A stretch of DNA of 64,000 nt from Spirometra erinaceieuropaei (taxonomy: Eukaryota > Platyhelminthes > Cestoda > Diphyllobothriidea > Diphyllobothriidae): positions 798,582 through 862,581 of the forward strand of contig CACRXP010000230.1 in NCBI GenBank assembly GCA_902702965.1, written 5' to 3'. The notes under the pieces were generated by a model. That model was not told the origin of the DNA. It did no database searches and was given only the letters and a program-made list of their open reading frames with translations. How positions within the stretch are numbered: position 1 is the stretch's first letter; every line of letters begins with the position of its first letter. This document shows positions 10,996 through 21,016 of the stretch, piece after piece. A program made the position numbers and the translations under genes.

Positions 10996-11048
10996 CAATG
11001 TCAGGTAACAAGGGGATGCTCACGGAGAGAATAGTTTTGGCGACTTAC

Positions 11049-11222
11049 ATCGACGATTGCCTCTCCACAGTAGGCGCATTTGGGCGCGAAGAGGGAAAGG
11101 TGGCACTCCGTGCAGTAGGGCTCCGAGTCGTGCTCAAAAAAGTCCTCATGGATGAGACTGATGCGGCAGCACGCGCAGGTAAAGTGCTCTGGATGCCAGA
11201 CGCCACCCAAAGCTTGGATGAC
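11049..11222 (-). CDS. PXN: Paxillin-family protein, internal exon: body of LIM1 and start of LIM2
   Basis: A 174-bp exon encoding 58 residues, phase 0 at both ends, between acceptor tattcaag|GTC and donor GAT|GTAAGT. It begins VIQALGGVWHPEHFTCACC, which continues the CLQCGQPVIGK of the previous exon: C-x2-C, 16 residues, HPEH, C-x2-C. The second loop has 17 residues and ends CTEC. The linker HLSLFAPK leads to CAYC, the start of LIM2. LFAPKCAYC closely resembles the LFSPRCYYC linker of vertebrate paxillin. The only difference I note is C-x2-C at the LIM1 end, where vertebrate proteins, as I recall, use Asp as final ligand. Confidence 0.95.
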
Positions 11223-13552
11223 CTTGAATACAAAGCGGTCAAACACAAACTAAGTGCTTTCAGGAACATTTGGGGAGAGTAAAGTTGAAGGGCTGAGACT
11301 TATCTTCACTAAGCGTAGCTTGTCGGCACCATTTCCTGAATAAAGAGAACCCCTTTTAACGTCAGACCTGATAAAAAATTGGCAAAGCACAAAGAGCTAA
11401 GCTCGGTCGATGAACTGCCTTTCGAATGGGTTTACAAAGGCGACCTACGATGTGAGCAAATAGGAAACCACAGAACCAAATCAAAACTCTGCGGCATGCA
11501 TATGCCAGTAAAAAAGTTCTAGTTTATGGCAGTTAGAGAACTGAAACCTGTGTTCTTCCGTAGTCATTGTTGACAATTTGTGAAAAATAGCGCATATACT
11601 ACACTACGAGTTCCGTAGTTGCATAGGCTGGGAACTTGACCACATAAAATGCCTCACTTCAATAACGAAGACAGCCTTATATCTGGGAAGCTCTTTTTGC
11701 ATAGCGTCATAGTTTTACGTCCTATGCACAGCATGGATTTGGCAAACACGTTCAAATGTTGTGAATCTACTCGTAAAAATTCCCCTCTCACAACTTTATT
11801 GTTTCCGTTAGCACTGTAAGCTTCTGTAGGAGACACGAGGAATTCCATCCGGTGGTCCGGCATGCTGCGTTTGGTTGAAAAAATCGTTAGACACGAAAGA
11901 TCACACGCCTGGTCATCGCACATTACATGACACAAAGATGTGCATAACCACGATGAACTTAGACACGTGTGAAAAGAGTGGGACACCAACTCACGGAATG
12001 TGATGAAATAAATCTAGATTAGCGGTGCGGAACAAAAGTGGACGTTCCGGAAAATGATTTCTTCGAATGCAGTATATGCTTCGAAACAGTCCATAATTTT
12101 GAACGGGTACCAACGCCCCATAATATTTAAACTATTTCAAATAGAAGTTGCCGCGCGTGGCTGCGCGTCCTTCTAGTGAGGAGAATTATTCTGACGAGGC
12201 ATAATTTACTAAAAAATCATAACCAACTTGAAATTTGATTTTTCAGTTCGTGTAAATTAGGTGAGGCAAGATGTGGGCAACCACATTGTTTTAAGGAAAA
12301 CAGAAGTTTGTTCTCTTGCAAAAACACAGACCTGTGAGCATGTGCAATTTTATGTCCCAGAACGAGGCAATAACGCATACAGGCACCCGTAATTTCCAAA
12401 CACAAAAATATTCAATAAGCAATCACGAAAAGGTCTATCGTCAAATGGCCATTTCAACATTTGCGTACAGAACAAGATGCGTCTTGCGTAGTCTAGTTCC
12501 TGGTAAATTACGTAATTTGGGAAAAGAACCAGCACAGTGTTCGTCGTTTGAGAAATATTTCACTACTTATATAATTACTACAGTGCATTTAGGGTAAAGA
12601 ACAAAATCTACGCGTGGGAAAATGCAACAAAATGGCTAGAAGATGGAGAGCAAGGCTGGAAGTGTTGTTTGCGGAAAAAATGTTCCGATTCCTTCCTTGC
12701 TTTTGAAAAAAGATGAGGGACGTGTACAGTCATAATCGAAATAACCTAGTATGGAACTTAAAGAGATGTGAGATTTTTCGTTAATTTCCGCGTATCTGAT
12801 GAGTCACGTCATCTACTACCTGCCAAGCGGATGTTAATCGGGCCACAATCAGAGGTTAAACCCCCAGAAATGGACCCTGTATGTGGGTGGAGGTCAGAAA
12901 TTTTGGTCCAAAAGACAGAAACTTGTGAGACTCGGTCGGTCAGTTCAATATCCCTGACCATGAACCGGCCAAAAAGATCAGTTTTTGCGCATACAATTCT
13001 TGCTTGAGGGCGAAATCCGTGTTGTTTCTTCTACACGCGATTGATGGGCACCTGCAACATAAAATTCCCATAACAAGCTCTCCTGATATACAATGCCTGC
13101 ACACAAGGAGGGTCTTGCAAACCTTCTAGTGTCAAAGACTGCGGTCCTGCCGTGTCAACGCCCTTTGACACACTTAGGGCACCTTAAGCGTTAACGTCAC
13201 AATGTACGTTATCGGCACATCAATAGTCATACGACCCAGCCAAGTTTCCTTTAAAAATAGGCAAGAAGCTCAAGTTGGAATGAGCGAAGTAATTGCAACA
13301 TGGCATACGTCGGTCAGTCCGCAAAACTTAAATCATCGAACACTTAAATCAGTGTTATGTCGAGTAAACGATCTCATGGAAGTTTGTGACTCCGGCTTGT
13401 CTGCAAAAAAGTTTTACTTCCTTCCTAAGCGATGCAACGTTAACGTTTGCTTTGCGAAACTGTGTTAGGCATAATGCGTGCTTCGAATTCACCGCATTAA
13501 ATGAATTTATTTGTGTCAACTTGAGCGTTGTATTCGCCTTTTGGCTGCCCAC
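11223..13552 (-). other. Paxillin intron (phase 0)
   Basis: A 2.33-kb intron with donor GTGGGC at 13547-13552 (weaker than the other donors) and acceptor ...TATTCAAG. AT-rich. I see no gene, no tRNA and no repeat shared with the rest of the window. Confidence 0.7.
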
Positions 13553-13933
13553 CTTCCCAATGACCGGCTGGCCACATTGCAAACATGCAGCGCCACGGTA
13601 AAAATTCGTTCCGCCTAGTTGCTTTTGTGCGGCTTCAGCGTGGGGTGACTGTCCAACTAGACCATTGAAGCTGTTAGCTTCAGGGCTGCTGTCATTGGGT
13701 GTCCTCCTGCCTGGCATGCGGCACTCTTCATCTGTATCTTTGCCGGGCAACCGGATCGATGGATCGGGACCAGGCACCAAGAGGTCCGGATGGCCAACTT
13801 CCGGCTCAGGCGGTCCGAGGAGATCAATTGGTCTCTGGGCGAACGGTGCTCGCAGGCTGGAAGGACTCAGACTGGGCACTGTAGGTTGGGCAGGAGAAGG
13901 CGGTTGATCGACAACAGCAGACTGGTTCTGCAT
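13553..13933 (-). CDS. PXN: Paxillin-family protein, internal exon: Pro/Ser-rich linker and first cysteines of LIM1
   Basis: A 381-bp exon (127 residues, phase 0 at both ends) between acceptor ttttctcgtctag|ATG and donor AAG|GTGGGC. Residues 1-65 are rich in Pro and Ser (QPPSPAQPTVPSLSPSSLRA), as expected of the disordered region before the LIM domains. Residues 117-120 are CLQC, the first zinc ligands of LIM1, followed by GQPVIGK, which joins the next exon. The first codon happens to be ATG, but the preceding acceptor and the in-phase exon at 16664-16802 argue that it is internal. I do not see a good LD5 motif here, though vertebrate paxillin has one just before LIM1. An alternative start at this ATG would give a LIM-only isoform. 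I have no evidence for it. Confidence 0.88.
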
Positions 13934-14008
13934 CTAGACGAGAAAAACAGTCCCCTGTAGTAGAAGGGAAAGAAAAGCTCCAAGATATTCAGTTGCAGTA
14001 AAGGCTGT

Positions 14009-14055
<47 letters not shown>
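14009..14055. repeat. (ACT)n microsatellite
   Basis: An almost pure ACT run of about 15 units lies directly before an R1 5' fragment. Confidence 0.95.
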
Positions 14056-14120
14056 GACAGTTCGACCATCGATTTCGATGATGTCCACCGTATGTCCCAC
14101 AGCAGGTGGGAGCAGGGACG
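14056..14120 (+). repeat. Repeat R1, 5' end fragment
   Basis: Reads gacagttcgaccatcgattt and then gatgtccaccgtatgtccca, the 5' words of R1, then runs into trinucleotide repeats at the position where other copies have acggtga. Confidence 0.7.
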
Positions 14121-14124
14121 GTGG

Positions 14125-14186
<62 letters not shown>

Positions 14187-14220
14187 GTCGGAGAACCTGG
14201 ACTACTACTACTACTACTAC

Positions 14221-14269
<49 letters not shown>

Positions 14270-14345
14270 GTCGTCGTCGTCATCATCATCATCACCACCA
14301 TCACCATCACCACCACCATCATCATCATCACCAGCGGCAGCAGCA
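14121..14345. repeat. Compound trinucleotide microsatellite (GAT, GGT, AGT, ACT, CAT, CGT, CAG)
   Basis: Consecutive blocks of GAT, GGT, AGT, ACT, CAT, CGT and mixed CAC/CAT end in CAG units. ORFs over the block are homopolymers (Ser, Val, Met, Ile, Thr) and carry no coding evidence. Confidence 0.95.
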
Positions 14346-16663
14346 GCAGCATCATAATTCTAATCATCATCAGCGTCATCATTGCCGTTGTCGTAGACGT
14401 CGTCATTGTCACTAACATCTTTATCATCTCCACCATTCCTGGCCAACTGGCCGCCTATGAAGAAACACCTCAAACCGTCAAGACCATCGTTCCGCACAAC
14501 TCTGTAGACTACCAAGAGAAGGGCTTACGAAAGGGCAGGTAGTTTAAAGCTGAAAGAGTTAAAGAGGAATTATCTGGCACTGAATATTCTCAAAGGTGGC
14601 GGTAATGCAAAGAAACCACTGAGGAAAGCAAGAAATCAGGAGCGACAACGCTCGGTTTTCCGTATCTACCTTTGTCCAGTCAGTCAAACACTCTCACTTC
14701 ACTGGGCTTTACGTCAAAGTTTTCAGTATGCTATGAAAGGCATGGGCCACTGATGAATGTTTTTAACAGTGTTTTCTGATGGATAGGAATGCTAGTGTCG
14801 GACTTCGATGCTCATTAGAACAGAAAGGTAAACGCCGTGGATTATCAACTTCGACTGAAGACGATCATAGATACTTAGGAAGATATCATTTGAAATAAAA
14901 TTACTGAGACAGAGGGTGTTCATTTTCCACTGGCTGGTGATAAACTACAGTCAACTACGTCTAGTAGAGTTGATTAAGTGAAAAACTGATTGCATGAACG
15001 CTTGTGCGAAGTCGACAAAACAGAGTATCCGGAGAAGCAGAATGTTTTAGCTTTTTAAACAATCAAGAGCGCCTGCTTCTATGCTCCATCCACTCACACT
15101 TGCAAGAGGATCTTGCCGATTGGTTTAAATATGCGCCATATTTTCTTCGTTGTGGGATCTCGTCTGTACAAATGCAAACAGTACTAGGATAAGGCAATGC
15201 GGCAAAACACGCAGAATTTAACGGCTTCATGGATTTCGTGACCTACCGCTTAACTATGAACAGTCATTGTGTAGTTATATAACTGGCGGATCAACTCGAA
15301 TACAGCCTAGGGCAATCAAACGGGAAAGACGCACAAACGGCACTCGCCTGCTATCCTGCATGGCCAACCTCCGCCAGGCCCTTCCACAGTGCTCATTAGC
15401 ATTCCCAACAGTCGATGTACCTATCACGTTTTTTTGCTCTGGGCTGCATTTTTAATGAACTGCCGTTCGCAGTTAAAGAGGAGATCGAGAAACTGATTAT
15501 GTCAAGTTTTGTCACGTTTAACGGGAGAAAAATACTCCAACTTCAGAAAAAATACTGCGAAAGCCATTTCAGGGAGCACGTTAAGCATGAAGTTCGAAAT
15601 TAATGACAGATCATGTTTCAGAAATCCTACTGAGTACTCAACTTAGAAACTGCGCTGGCCATTAGTAATATCTTAAAATTCGTAAATAGTCGGAGTATCC
15701 CTCAGACACAACGGACTGCTGGGAGTGCGAAAGTGCATATGGTCAGAAGACTGCTCCGCTTGACAAGGTCGAGCCATCGGACTCCCAGGGATGATCGCTC
15801 CTCGTAAGGATGACAACGAGCGGCTAACAATGAGAATCAACCTGATAGGGAGAAACAAATCGCCTCTTATGGTGTTTTTTCACCTAAGTGCCGTAAAGAT
15901 ACTGAAGACAGGCCTAGTTAACTTTCTATACGCCGTCCATTTACCGGTGCTTCATTTCCCAATTCTCAGCAGCGTCATCAAATGGGAAAAATAGCAAGCT
16001 GGAGGGAAAATTTTAACAGTCGTCAAATCAGAAACTGAAAAAGTTGCGACCTCTACAGACCTCCTCTTCCCAACCTAAGGAAGGCGTCGTGGATGCACAC
16101 GCTTCCATGCCACCGCCACGTACTTCAGTAATTGACAGAGGGAGACACCGCATGGGTGAATATTTGACAATGACGATGAGCAGAGTTGGATTTTGCCACC
16201 GACAACCCCTTACTCAGCTGGATGACGAAAATAAAGATGACTTAAAGCGAACAGCCCTTAGAGAGACTGAACAGCTGCACATCTTGCTAGGCAAAAATGG
16301 GAAACGTCTTAATACCGGAGTTAGGAAAACTGCAACACAAGTATACTCTAATCAGACTGTGAATACCATGAACCGGAGAGACGCTGGCTACGTTTCTGTA
16401 GCAGACGAAAAAGGATCTCAGGGCTCGTAGGACAAGGATGAGGGGAGGGATTCCCAGGTTGTTTATCGAAAACCAACTCAACCCCACATAGTAAGAATAA
16501 AGTCGATTCGTAAATATGCGATGCTGTGCAGACTATTGACAATTTGCGGTTGACGGTACAGATTCGAGGCAGTATTAAGGAGACGAACTGCGACGTAGAC
16601 GTCTGGGTTTCCATAAAGCCGACTGTCACAAATACGCATATAATAGATAAGCATAATTCGTAC

Positions 16664-16802
16664 TCGCAGCTGCCTTAGAGATAGCATCAGTTCGTCCAGC
16701 TGTCGACTGGCATGTTCCGCAGCATGCCGAGTCTCCGCCGACAGGTCTTCTGCAGTCCCCGCCTGATCTCCTGACGAAGCCGCAGTTCCGTGCGTTGGGA
16801 CT
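16664..16802 (-). CDS. PXN: Paxillin-family protein, internal exon with an LD4-like motif
   Basis: A 139-bp exon between acceptor ctgctaattacag|A and donor CGA|GTACGA. The conceptual product is VPTHGTAASSGDQAG, an acidic stretch, then HASRQLDELMLSLRQLR. RQLDELMLSL corresponds to the LD4 helix of vertebrate paxillin (RELDELMASL), which binds FAK, the GIT/PKL proteins and parvins. That role is inferred by homology. The exon ends in phase 0, exactly what the 13553-13933 exon needs. It begins with one base of a split codon, so the exon before it must end two bases into a codon. The LD exon at 41543 ends one base in, which shows that at least one further exon lies between them. Confidence 0.85.
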
Positions 16803-19800
16803 CTGTAATTAGCAGAAAAAATTACGTATCACACTTCCGTCTGCAGACCTTTCCAGCGGTGGACCGCTTCGTCAATGTGCAAATTGTGTCTTAGCTAAAA
16901 AAACGGGCAGAGGGGATTTTAAATTACACACCAGCAGTTGCCCAAAGGCTGTAAATTCGGGGAGGAGAACACTTTCTGAAATGCCCACAAGCCACCACTG
17001 AGCTGGGAGGACGAATTTCGAAAAGAGCATTGAGGTGAAGTTTCTGTGCATGACGTGGAATGATAGATTAATAGAAAATAAAACCGTGTTAAAACTACAA
17101 CAGCCAGGCGGAAGGCAAATACCGCTGTCATTGTCACGCTCAAGTAGGGTCTGATTGCACTGGCAAAATTGCCGTTAGGCCAACCCCTGTTTGCAAAAAG
17201 TGTCGTAATTACAGACATCACAGGACATTGAGAGGGAATAAAATAAGGGCGTGTTGCACTTTCTTTGGAAACAGATTTTTTTCCTCCCTGGGGATTCTGG
17301 ATACTGCACTCCGAAACTGATTCATGCTGTTTCAAAGGAAAAACGATTACTTGCTGTTTCACGAGCGGGATTCAGTTTCACGTGGCAAAATCCATATTTT
17401 TCGTGTTAACAAAGATACTAAACTTGGAAAAACAAAATAAATGAGCTGAGCGGACTACCACTGTAAAAGCATAAGGGTAAAACCGCTTACAACAATATAT
17501 ACCTTACAAATGAAATGGCCACATCCAGTTAGTTTTGAAGTGCAGAGAGTGAAACTTGCAGGGGCATAATGAGAACTCCCTACACCTCCAATCCATGTTC
17601 ACACGTTCACAACATGGCAGTCCTCCCAGGGTAAAGTACGCCCCTCAAACTGTAAGTATGAACAAGGTTCAACTGGCAAAGACCGCGTGGCGATTCCGCC
17701 TAAACTGCAAAGTAACCACATTTCATTAAGCTAGATTAAATCACAGCGCGCGGGTTGCGTTTTCTCCGTGCAAGAAAATCGTATGAGGTCTGGGAGGATT
17801 CTCGCGGAGAGCAAAAACGACATGGTGTACGAGACGGCAGGATAAACTACTACATGCTCATCGGCACCGCAACCGCAGATGAGTAATATTTCCAAGTTTA
17901 ACACATATTTAGTGAACTAGGTTAAGAGTTCACGCGTTTGGGGCTATGGTTTCCGTCAATAAGCAAGCGAAGGGGTGGCAGCGGTCAAACTGCTGATGCA
18001 AGGCCTTTAATCGAACGGGATCTTTTGCCCACCCCTCAATTAAGTGCACCTGACACGGTTACTTGCTCAACTCAGCCTTTTTGCCAGTTTAGCCTTCCCC
18101 ACAAATGCTTAAATAAACAGGGTTAGATTCTAGAGCAGAAGGCCTGATAATTCAGAGAGCGCGTAATAGGGACGCTAACTCACGCTTAAATCCGAAAACT
18201 CTGCTAAAGCCTCTGGTTCTGGTAAACACACCCGTGATGCATTAACAGGCAGTCTATTGATTAGTAAATCGATATTCATGGCAGCATTTGTAGCACTACC
18301 AACAGTATGACATAGTCTATAAAATGCATGGAAGATGTTCACTTGTGGCCAAGTCGAACTGTCACGGGAAGTCTAAGATAAATAAAAAACAGCCCTAACT
18401 TTTTATGTTGTCATTCCTCTTGAGAAGTGAGTTGAAAAAATGCGGCATACACACTTGGAATACATAGTTCGGGATCATCCCGACTTCGCTTCTCTACCAT
18501 ACAACGGTGACAAAATATACCGAGCAGGCATCGAAATGATGGTCCATTATGCGTATTGCAACCAGTTTTAGTGCAAATTTAGGCGTTTTTACAGCAAAAT
18601 AAGGGTTTATAGCTTTCCTGCTCAACTATTTCAACTTCAGGTTTGCATGAATAACGAAAACATTAAGCATTCTGTCATCATCACACATCTTAACATGGTG
18701 GAAAATTGCACCCTCGACGCTTCCTGCTGGCACGACCAACACAAATGGGAGTTAGATACTTCTTCACTGGCAAAAGACTGGCATGAAAACGGTCGAAAGT
18801 GACCCCAGACGTGATATATCTTCTTGCTCGAAAAACTAGGTAGATACTAAAACTGCGGAGTATACTGTGATTTACGGGCAGAGAGCAGTACCGCGTCTAA
18901 TTACGGATACCCGAGGATTAATGATAATTTCGCTGAATCGTACTTTCCTTAATGTTCACCTATCAGTAAAGTTCATAAACTGAGTGTGGAGAGTGGCACC
19001 CAAAATGCTGCAGAATGACTTTATTATTTAAAGTGAAATTTCCGGTTAGCAGGGGTAAGCAATTTGTAACCGGAAATCAAACGTAGATTCAGTTTCCACG
19101 ACCCAGACTTAGAACAACAGTCGACGGGATGGCAAGGCCATATTCTCGGACAAAAGACGAAAACAGTTACGGTCAATGGCATTACTTGATATGGGGAACC
19201 AAGATTTATATTTCACGAGGGTCCAGCTTACGGCGACCGTCCGGCCGATTTGGCTCGATGTCTGTGCGACAAACTTTCAATCACCGCTTTCTTTACGATC
19301 TTACAACAGCCTTCTTAGTGAGGAAAGACGTCTCCGTGTAACTTGTACGTGTCCAAAACTGAAGTATAACTTTCAGAATGACTGAGATGGAGAAGTACCG
19401 AAGTTAATACCACAAAATGGGATAAACGACCAATCCAAAACCTCTTATTTGATCAGCATTTAAAATCTCCATAGGAGCATAAAACTTCAGTAGCTCTCCG
19501 AGGGTAATGCAGTAAGAAAACCGTCCTGACATGTTAGACTTTGTTTTTATAGGCTAGGCGAAAGGGCCTTCTACGTTGACTATCGAGGCAGCTAATAGTC
19601 AGCTGAAGGGAGGATGGACCATTAATCTAGGTAACACTATTAGTTTTCGTGGGATCAAATGGCACAAATGAGCTCCTGGTTTTGGGCTTGACAATAAAGG
19701 ATGTCAAACTACTAATCTGGCAAATGTTAGAGTGACTTTGGACTCGGTTTTTCAGAGTCGACGAGAAAGATTGGCGAACATACAAATCAAAGCTGAAATA

Positions 19801-20738
19801 ACTGCGTAATATCAATTCTACCAGTATTATAATTAGGTCCCACCATACTTTGGATACGGACACTAGTCAAAAGTCGACATGACGTTTTGTCGGGCACCTT
19901 ACCGCAGGTTATTCACCCAATAAACTGTAAAATTATGGGTTTAGCATCAATATCTGAAGTTCATAGGCCAGAAGTCGCGCATACGACTGGGAGACCCAGT
20001 GACGAGGCGAACCCTCGCAGCAGCAGAAACATCCACAAAACCCGTGCCGGAGTTTTTATGTGTGGTGGAGCCATTCCTATTGCAGGACGCTTCCAGACCT
20101 ATGATGAACACGTACATACCTTCCCGAATAAATTCGCCATATTCACTCAGTATGGCGGGCTACGCTTAAAAAACACGATTTTCATGCCGAAAGTTGTACG
20201 CCTCAAAAGCGCACCGATGCCAGTCTGCTCACATAATTAAGGTCAGTTTGTGAAAAGAAACAGAGGACGAACAAGGCCATCAGGCTCATCAATGTCAGGA
20301 TCTGGGACAACTTATTCAGTCGTTATCTTTGACAGCGCAGTCATATCTTACACACAATTTGTATTCAATACTTTTTATTGTTTCCCTTAGATTTCTGATG
20401 AAAAATATGCTTTTTATCATTTTAGTAACAGCATAAATTTCGTATCTGAGTGGACGCCACGATACGGGACTTTAAATATACTCCTTTTCGACCGCCTGTA
20501 AAAACCACACTTGGTGCAAAAACGACTACTTATACGGTAGGGTTTTCCGATTGATTTTCGATGCCCTTATAAATTTACATATATTTTGTCGAAAATATGC
20601 ATGAAAGTATTCTTTTGTGTACACGTTTGATAATAAATTACCTCTTCTTCAAATTTCGCACTCAAAAAGGATATCTTCTGGTTGTTGTAAGCTTTTTTCA
20701 AATCCCAAATAAGTATTTTGGCAGATTTCGAATAATTC
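16803..20738 (-). other. Intronic DNA of the paxillin gene, no exon recognised
   Basis: First part of the 24.7-kb interval between the LD4-like exon and the LD1/LD2 exon. It is AT-rich with many stops in all frames. Only 20515-20580 stands out, because of its likeness to the arm of the element at 5745-6738. Confidence 0.5.
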
Positions 20739-20766
20739 ATATTGACCCAATTGTGAAAAACTCGGC

Positions 20767-20845
20767 GCTTCGGTGGGTTTCGAAGCCACACAGCAAGGAG
20801 AAGGCTGTAGTGCAGCCAACGCTCTAACCACTTGAGCTACGAGGC
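20767..20845 (-). pseudogene. tRNA-like unit, left arm (degenerate T arm)
   Basis: Minus-strand partner of the unit at 20909-20987 and the same length. The A box (TAGCTCAAGTGG) is identical, but the B box is changed from GGTTCGATTCC to GCTTCGAAACC, and the 3' acceptor strand is CGAAGC, not CGAGGC. It is probably a pseudo-tRNA or SINE head. Confidence 0.6.
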
Positions 20846-20908
20846 CCCGCCGGACGACGCGAGTTTAATATTGACCCAAATGTGATTAAACTCGCGTCGT
20901 CCGGCGGG

Positions 20909-20987
20909 GCCTCGTAGCTCAAGTGGTTAGAGCGTTGGCTGTACTACAGCCTTCTCCTTACTGCGTGGGTTCGATTCCCACCGAGGC
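20909..20987 (+). tRNA. tRNA-like unit, right arm (tRNA gene or tRNA-derived SINE head)
   Basis: It has GCCTCG at the 5' end pairing with CGAGGC at the 3' end, a D arm GCTC..GAGC, a perfect polymerase III A box (TAGCTCAAGTGG), and a perfect T arm GTGGG-TTCGATT-CCCAC containing the consensus B box GGTTCGATTCC. The anticodon arm can form GGCTG/CAGCC around TACTA, with a short loop. With a 7-nt loop the anticodon would read ACT but leaves a mismatch. The 13-nt variable region recalls Ser/Leu tRNAs. Because it is one half of a palindrome, I favour a tRNA-derived element over a working gene. Confidence 0.45.
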
Positions 20988-21016
20988 GCCGAGTTTTTCA
21001 CAGTTGGGTCAATATG

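Larger units (their letters stand above)
8585..11048 (-). other. Paxillin intron (phase 0), with R3, ribozyme-bearing PLE fragment and R1 insertion
   Basis: A 2.46-kb intron with donor GTAAGT at 11043-11048. It contains repeat R3 (8935-9125), a Penelope-like 3' fragment (9275-9390) and a TSD-flanked R1 copy (10549-10995). The section 9400-10530 shows nothing recognisable apart from a short gggttaggg word near 9582. Confidence 0.75.
13934..16663 (-). other. Paxillin intron (phase 0), with a trinucleotide microsatellite block
   Basis: A 2.73-kb intron with donor GTACGA at 16658-16663. It holds the microsatellite and R1 fragment at 14009-14345. The part 14400-16650 has short ORFs on both strands, including a 128-codon plus-strand frame at 16044-16430, none of which I recognise. 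Confidence 0.65.
20739..21016. repeat. Palindrome of two tRNA-like units (inverted repeat, 131-bp arms, 15-bp spacer)
   Basis: Arms 20739-20869 and 20885-21016 are near-perfect inverted copies around the spacer attgacccaaatgtg. Each arm contains a 79-nt tRNA-like unit pointing outwards from the centre. A 15-mer close to attgacccaattgtg occurs three times: outer left, spacer, and inverted at outer right. Arm differences cluster in the T-arm region. Transcribed from either side it would form one long hairpin. Confidence 0.9.

Noticed and set aside
13867..14542. Long ORFs of polyVal, polySer, polyMet, polyIle on both strands
   Set aside because: They are translations of trinucleotide microsatellites; no splice or homology support.
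16044..16430. 128-codon plus-strand ORF in a paxillin intron
   Set aside because: No recognisable motif, no matching splice or promoter context; chance ORF more likely.
20909..20987. Calling a definite functional tRNA with assigned anticodon
   Set aside because: Anticodon arm pairs only with a short loop or a mismatch, and the unit is half of a palindrome, so it is reported as tRNA-like with low confidence.
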